64,000 nt of DNA. Source: Dryomyza anilis. Taxonomy: Eukaryota; Arthropoda; Insecta; Diptera; Dryomyzidae. The notes beneath the pieces are model-generated. The model saw only the letters and a program-made list of their open reading frames with translations. It was not told the DNA's origin and made no database searches. This document shows positions 59,358 to 64,000 of the stretch, piece by piece. A program made the position numbers and the translations under genes. The DNA lies in the NCBI GenBank assembly GCA_951804985.1, contig OX638133.1:70314367-70378366 (forward strand), in the 5' to 3' direction. Each line of letters begins with the position of its first letter. The stretch's first letter is position 1.

Positions 59358-59470
59358 ATGGACAGACAGACAGAAAGACGACAGACGACAGATTGATCAT
59401 GCCTTTTTTTAGTTTTACAAACGACTTAACAAACTGTATATACTCTTTCACTCTTAGTAAAACATATGCC
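59358..59470 (-). repeat. mini-me relic
   Basis: CAGACAGACAGAAAGACGAC, GATTGATCATGCC and CTGTATATACTCTTTCACTC follow the family order in degraded form. Confidence 0.4.
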
Positions 59471-60072
59471 TTGAGATGATAAAATAAATTTGGGAAAAAT
59501 CATTCGTAATTGGTTGTAAAATAATACTAGCAAAATACCACAAACGCGATATAAGCTGATTTTTTTTAATAATAGTTTTAAACCCGTATATAATTTATTA
59601 ATTTTTTTTAAATATTTTAATTTAAATTTTTAGGTACTTGGTTAGTTTTGGTTTGAATAAAATATAAAATAAATATAAAATAATAATAAATACAAATGCA
59701 AATAAAAAAAATACCTCGATTCGATAGCTAGAGTGTTACCCACTTCAGCACTTAAAAGAGTTCAAAAAGACATGAGTAGAATACAAAAACCTTCACATTT
59801 ATGTGATTTTTAATACTCATAGAAATATATAAATGGCTCCTGAAACCTGGGTAGCCACCGAGTAACAATTATGTGATTGTTTGTGAAATCAAACTCTATT
59901 GTCACTGAATGGTGCCAGCGACACCCAGCAGCACTTGTTTGACAAACAGTTACTAATTAAACTCACCAAGCTTCACGTATTAATCTCGCACACTCACAGA
60001 CTCCTTCTCATTCTTTCGCACACTCTTTGTGTTTACTTATTCTCTTTTCTTTCTTCTTTTCTCTTTGTTCAG

Positions 60073-60292
60073 TTACATTCTATCGCTGGCGATCGCTGAC
60101 CTGTTGGTCATCATCGTTTGTGTCCCAGTGGCCACCATTGTCTATACACAGGAGAGCTGGACATTCGGGGCGGACTTCTGTCGTGTCGTCGAGTTTTTCA
60201 AGGACATCTCGATTGGCGTCTCCGTGTTTACGTTGACAGCGCTCTCGGGCGAACGCTACTGTGCGATTGTAAATCCTCTACGTAAATTACAG
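60073..60292 (+). CDS. CCHa2-R: CCHamide-2 receptor-like GPCR, coding exon 2 (TM2-TM3)
   Basis: Completes the split threonine codon and encodes residues 108-180. TM2 covers about 108-132 with the conserved LAIAD (aspartate 116, the sodium-site residue of class A receptors). The loop keeps a tryptophan (ESWTFG). Cysteine 143 begins TM3 and should bond to the loop-2 cysteine in exon 3. TM3 ends in the E/DRY motif as ERY (167-169), the G-protein switch, within SGERYCAIVNPLRKLQ. The acceptor is the AG at 60,071-60,072 after a long pyrimidine run. The donor is GTGAGT at 60,293, phase 0. If translation read through, the intron adds stops soon after, so the splice is needed. The run FFKDISIGVSVFTLTALSGE is very close to both fly CCHamide receptors. 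Confidence 0.85.
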
Positions 60293-60598
60293 GTGAGTTT
60301 TTTGAGGTGTTTTAAGCAAAAATGCCACAAGTGCTGTTTAAATAATGTGGTCTCGGACAGCATAAAAGTATGACAAATAATTAATAAAATTATTAAGTGC
60401 ACTTGACTACTTTTGGCTTATCTCACCTATGTAAATGTGGAATCCGACTTGTAGCATATATGTTGTCTGTCTTTTCTATTACTTATCCATCTATATTGTT
60501 TTTGTAAATCTCTGTACAACAATTTAGTAATTACCAAGTGTCTGTCTGTTTTGACTGTGTTTCGTTTGGCTCAACTGATTATTGCCTTTTGTTTACAG
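60293..60598 (+). other. CCHa2-R: Intron 2 of the receptor gene (306 bp)
   Basis: GTGAGT at the start and TTGTTTACAG at the end (60,598). Short, AT-rich, no repeats seen. Confidence 0.85.
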
Positions 60599-60777
60599 AC
60601 AAAGCCATTAACTGTATTTACGGCCACCATGATTTGGATATTTGCCATATTGGTTGCGACGCCATCTTTCGTTGTGTCCGACATCAAGGAGTACAAACTG
60701 GATTCCAAGGAGAATTTCACAATTTTGGTTTGCACGCCGTTCGGCAAGAACCGCACCAACTATGAAATCTACTCACG
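60599..60777 (+). CDS. CCHa2-R: CCHamide-2 receptor-like GPCR, coding exon 3 (TM4 and extracellular loop 2)
   Basis: Starts in phase 0 with TKPLTVFTATMIW and encodes residues 181-239 plus two bases of the next codon. TM4 covers about 184-207 with the conserved tryptophan (MIW) and a TPS turn. Extracellular loop 2 has cysteine 225, the partner of cysteine 143, and two N-glycosylation sequons (NFT 219-221, NRT 231-233). The KPLTVFTA string follows the Drosophila CCHa2-R pattern as I remember it; loop 2 itself is expected to diverge. The donor GTAAGT at 60,778 leaves phase 2. TM5-TM7 and the C-terminus are not in this window, so the gene is partial. Confidence 0.82.
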
Positions 60778-60971
60778 GTAAGTTAAACACTGACGATGAT
60801 AAACATTTCCGAAGAAATCAAACACCTGTGAAAGTTTATTAACTTTAATATAATTATTATTTGGATGAATATGCTAAATATTGGGAAATGGCTGACCACA
60901 AAACTTAGTGTTGATTTTGGCCACAGGCATCAACAGTTTGTGGTTACTTTGGGATGTGTGTTATGTGTTTG

Positions 60972-61965
60972 TACACTCAAAATAAAATCTGCTTAAAATA
61001 CACGAAATCATTCGTGTATTTCACCAAAAAATTAGTAAAATTTATCCACAAAATATTTCGTAAAATACACGAAAGAATTTTCGTAAATTTATGATAAAAT
61101 TACGAATAAACAATTAGTTTATTTTACGTAACTATTCGTAGATTTTATCTACAAAAGCCATTCCGCCATAATACGAAAGATTCGTAATTTATTGAATATT
61201 TGTGTATCTTGTTACGAATATATTCGTACATTTTACAAAAGTATTCGTAGATTTACGAAACCTTTGAAATGATTTACGAATACTTTGTTAAAAAAAATTA
61301 CGATGAATCTGACGATTCATAAATATATGAAAAATATGAAATATAATACTTTAGACACAAACATAACTAACACAGTATACATTTTAATTCTTTTTGTATT
61401 TATAACTATCTATTTGCGTCCGCGATTTCAATTAAATAAAATATTTTGTTAAAAAAACTCTGGATAAAAATGAGGATTCATCCATAAAAATATGAAACAT
61501 TGTGCACTGATTTGATACTTTTGCACTTTTAGCACAAACAGAACTCACACAGAGCACATCTTAAAACTTTTTGTATTTTATAACTATCTGCATGCGACGC
61601 GATATCAATTCAAATAAAATGCAATTCCAAGTTGCTGTTTGACGCAAACGTATTACTATTTAAACTAATTATTCGTAACAACACGAATATTTCGTAAAAA
61701 TTCTCATATTGCCTTACAATTTACGAAAGTTTAATAATTTATTCGTAAAATGTAAAGCCCATTCATAACATATGTTATTTTTTCGTAAAAAAATGTAATA
61801 AAGAATAATATAACTAAAATTTCATAATTTAAACGGAATATTCGTGATTTTGTTGTTGTTTTAATTTTACGAATATTGATTCGTAATATATACGATTCGT
61901 GATCAATATTTTGGAAAAATGTATAAATTACAAATGTTTCGTGTATTTTACGAAATAGAAAAGAT
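60972..61965 (+). mobile_element. TTCGTA/TACGAA foldback family, copy B
   Basis: Left end CACTCAAAATAAAATCTG. 61,030-61,265 follows 47,720-47,950 word for word in many places (TTTATCCAC, ATATTTCGTAAAATACACGA, GATTTTATCTAC, GTAATTTATTGAATATT). The middle (61,290-61,440 and 61,440-61,625) is a diverged tandem duplication (GATTCAT...AAATATGAAA...TTTTTGTATTT...AACTATCT). The right part again carries TTCGTA palindromes. Non-coding. Confidence 0.55.
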
Positions 61966-62531
61966 TTATAAGATTTATGATATTTAAATAAATGTGGTTT
62001 GATGAGCAAAATTCATGAATATGATGTATATTATTCATTAATATGATGGAATGGAGTCTTCGCATAATTAGCAATTAAATATTATATCTCGTATAAGAAT
62101 TATAAATATATAAATGTGTAAATGGAGACAAATTTGTGTTTGAAATTTGATCTTAAAAAAAATATTGAAAATGAAAAACATTTAAAAAATACTATTTTAG
62201 TTCAATGAATGAAATCATCAATATGATGAATACTGGTAGTTGGTGAAATTTGGGGTGATATTTTTTTGTGTGAATCTGTATAATACATTTGAAGTCCTAC
62301 CAGCAATTATTTTGAGTCTTTGAAGACTCCTAAATGTGTCATATTTATGAGTGTTACGCTCAGACTCCCGATCACTGGGTAGAGGGCAACATTTTATAAA
62401 CTCAAAAACCCTAATATTTTTGAAACTTTTAATACAACAAAAACATTCACATTTGAGTACTAAAAACAAACCAAAAAGTCTTCCGACTTCTGGGTAGAGG
62501 GCACCATTTTATGAGCCCAAATTTGCTCATA

Positions 62532-63166
62532 CACAGAACAAAAAAAATGCTTCAATATGATGAATTTATTCATAAATATCATGAATTTTTTACCATCTAC
62601 CAGATTCATTATATTGATGCCACCGTTCATTAAATGACATATTAATGAATGTATTCATTATATATATGAACATAATATTCAATACAATGAATTTGAATTG
62701 TCATATTGATGAATTTATTTTTTATAAATATAACTTTTTATTAACAAAAAGTTGTAATTATAATAAATATGTTATAAAACATTTTACTAATTTATGCATG
62801 TCGAGCAAGCATTATATAAGAAATAACACAGAAGAACTACTTGAGAATTGATAAGTACGGCAAAACATGAACGAAAAAAAAATATGTTGATAGAAATTTG
62901 GTTTAATGAACAGCATTCTTCAATATGAAGAACAAATATGTTGTATTTAATATTTTGGTTCATTAATATGATGCAACGTATTCTTCACATACAGTTCATC
63001 ATATTAAAGAACACTTTTTCGACAGTTACCAAGCGTTCTTCATATTTATGATAGCATTCATAACATTGATGGCGTTATTCATTAATATTATGAATGGCTC
63101 TTCAATACAATGAATCCTGGTTTGAAGAACGGAATGCAACAATATGATGTACAATTTTTTTCTGTG
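62532..63166. mobile_element. CACAG-ended palindrome-rich MITE (635 bp)
   Basis: CACAGAACAAAAAAAATG at the left, CAATTTTTTTCTGTG at the right, TA on both flanks (62,530-62,531 and 63,167-63,168). Same terminal type as 57,780-58,208. The interior is ATTCATCATATTGATG-like palindromes. Confidence 0.75.
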
Positions 63167-63925
63167 TATAATAAATGACATATTAATGAATGCATTCATT
63201 ATATATATGAACAAAATATTCAATACAATGAAATTTGTATTGTCATATTGATGAATTTGTGCATAATATTTTTTTTTATTAAATAATTCTAAAATTTTTT
63301 TTTATAAATTTTAGTTAAAAAAAACAGTAACATAATTAAATAAAAATTATCCGAAAAAAAAAATTCGGACAAAAAAAAATTGTTCCGAAAAAAAATGGAA
63401 ACAAAAATTTGTTCAAAAAACATTTTTTCGAAAAAAAAAGTTGATCGAAAAAAAAAATTTTTTTTCAAAAAACATATTTTTTATAAATATAACTTTTTAT
63501 TAATAGAAAGTTGTAATTATAATAAATATATTGTAAAAATATTTTACGAATTTATGCATGTCGAGCAAGTATTATATAAGAAACAACATACAAGAACTAC
63601 TTGAGAACTGAGAAGTACGGCAAAAACTGAACGAAAAAAAATATGTTGATAGAAATTTGGTTTAATGAACAGCGTTATTCAATATGATGAACATATATGC
63701 TGTATTTCATATTTTGGTTCATAAATATGATGAAACGTATTCTTCACATACTTCATATTGAAGAACACTTTTTCGACAGCTACCAAGCGTTCATCATATT
63801 TATGATCGCATTCATAACATTGATGACGTTAGTCATTAATATTATGAATGGTTCTTCAATACAATGAATCATGGTTTGAAGAACGGAATTCATCAATATG
63901 ATGTACATTTTTTTTCGGTGTTATT
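62632..63925 (+). repeat. Tandem duplication of palindrome-rich sequence
   Basis: AATGACATATTAATGAATG near 62,633 and 63,175 begins two units. TTTATGCATGTCGAGCAAG recurs at about 62,792 and 63,551, and AAATATGTTGATAGAAATTT near 62,880 and 63,640. The second unit has an extra 220-bp A/T homopolymer block (63,263-63,480) and ends TGATGTACATTTTTTTTCGG near 63,915, a decayed form of the same terminus. Confidence 0.65.
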
Positions 63926-64000
63926 ACTTATAAAACAATCATATTCCACTATTTAAAAGACACCAAAAAGGCTCCCGAAACATGGCTAAAGGATACGTTT

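Larger units (their letters stand above)
41483..60072 (+). other. CCHa2-R: Intron 1 of the receptor gene (18.6 kb)
   Basis: GTAAGT donor at 41,483 and TTCTCTTTGTTCAG acceptor ending at 60,072. The coding frame joins precisely across it (asparagine, threonine, tyrosine at the junction). It is filled with MITEs, mini-me-like elements and SINEs, with GC-richer, repeat-free islands at about 50,280-51,080, 56,690-57,120 and 58,560-59,080. These are the best candidates for intronic enhancers. Confidence 0.8.
60778..64000 (+). other. CCHa2-R: Intron 3 of the receptor gene (start only)
   Basis: Begins with GTAAGT and continues past the window end. It is largely filled with the TTCGTA foldback copy B and TTCATAAT-type palindrome repeats. 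No further receptor exon was found on either strand. Confidence 0.7.

Noticed and set aside
60029..60373. A 114-codon frame taken as a complete small protein
   Set aside because: It is receptor exon 2 with intron sequence read through at both ends; splice sites define 60,073-60,292.

Overview
The window is AT-rich, intron-rich and transposon-rich animal DNA, best read as a higher fly (Diptera, Brachycera). The protein match that anchors this is a neuropeptide GPCR whose three visible coding exons closely resemble the Drosophila CCHamide-2 receptor (CCHa2-R). Dipteran-type dispersed repeats with (GTCY)n and (TA)n tracts (mini-me-like) agree. I cannot name the species from sequence alone.

Layout. 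1-10,476: non-coding, with a foldback-rich DNA repeat (1,808-3,270), an (AT)n tract and mini-me-like element (5,478-6,492) and a CCCTAG-ended MITE (7,457-7,875). 10,477-26,578: a giant inverted repeat. Two 6,861-bp arms (10,477-17,337 and 19,718-26,578) mirror each other about position 18,527.5 without any net indel, around a 2,380-bp non-repeated spacer. Each arm is a complete TIR-bounded DNA element (ends ATATCTGTGG...CCACAGATAT) carrying a nested 4.2-kb Ty3/gypsy-type LTR retrotransposon with its own 161-bp LTRs and ATGG target duplication. The retrotransposon is defective: gag and pol carry in-frame stops, and reverse transcriptase/RNase H are deleted. 26,579-40,800: more non-coding sequence, including a 1.9-kb A-rich tandem array on the + strand (28,440-30,340), MITEs, tRNA-derived SINEs and minisatellites.

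40,809-64,000: the 5' part of the CCHa2-R-like gene on the + strand. It has a leader with short upstream ORFs, coding exon 1 (41,163-41,482; N-terminus and TM1), an 18.6-kb first intron full of repeats, exon 2 (60,073-60,292; TM2-TM3 with the ERY motif), exon 3 (60,599-60,777; TM4 and extracellular loop 2), and a third intron that runs off the window. TM5-TM7 must lie beyond position 64,000. No other protein-coding host gene could be supported.

The most unusual feature is the giant inverted repeat. Paralogous repeats inside the same window preserve empty sites, which suggest that the right arm arrived as its own insertion with an ATAT target duplication. The pair is therefore better explained as two recent, opposite-orientation insertions (or a duplication) of a DNA transposon carrying a dead retrotransposon than as one foldback element. 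If transcribed, it could form a very long hairpin RNA.
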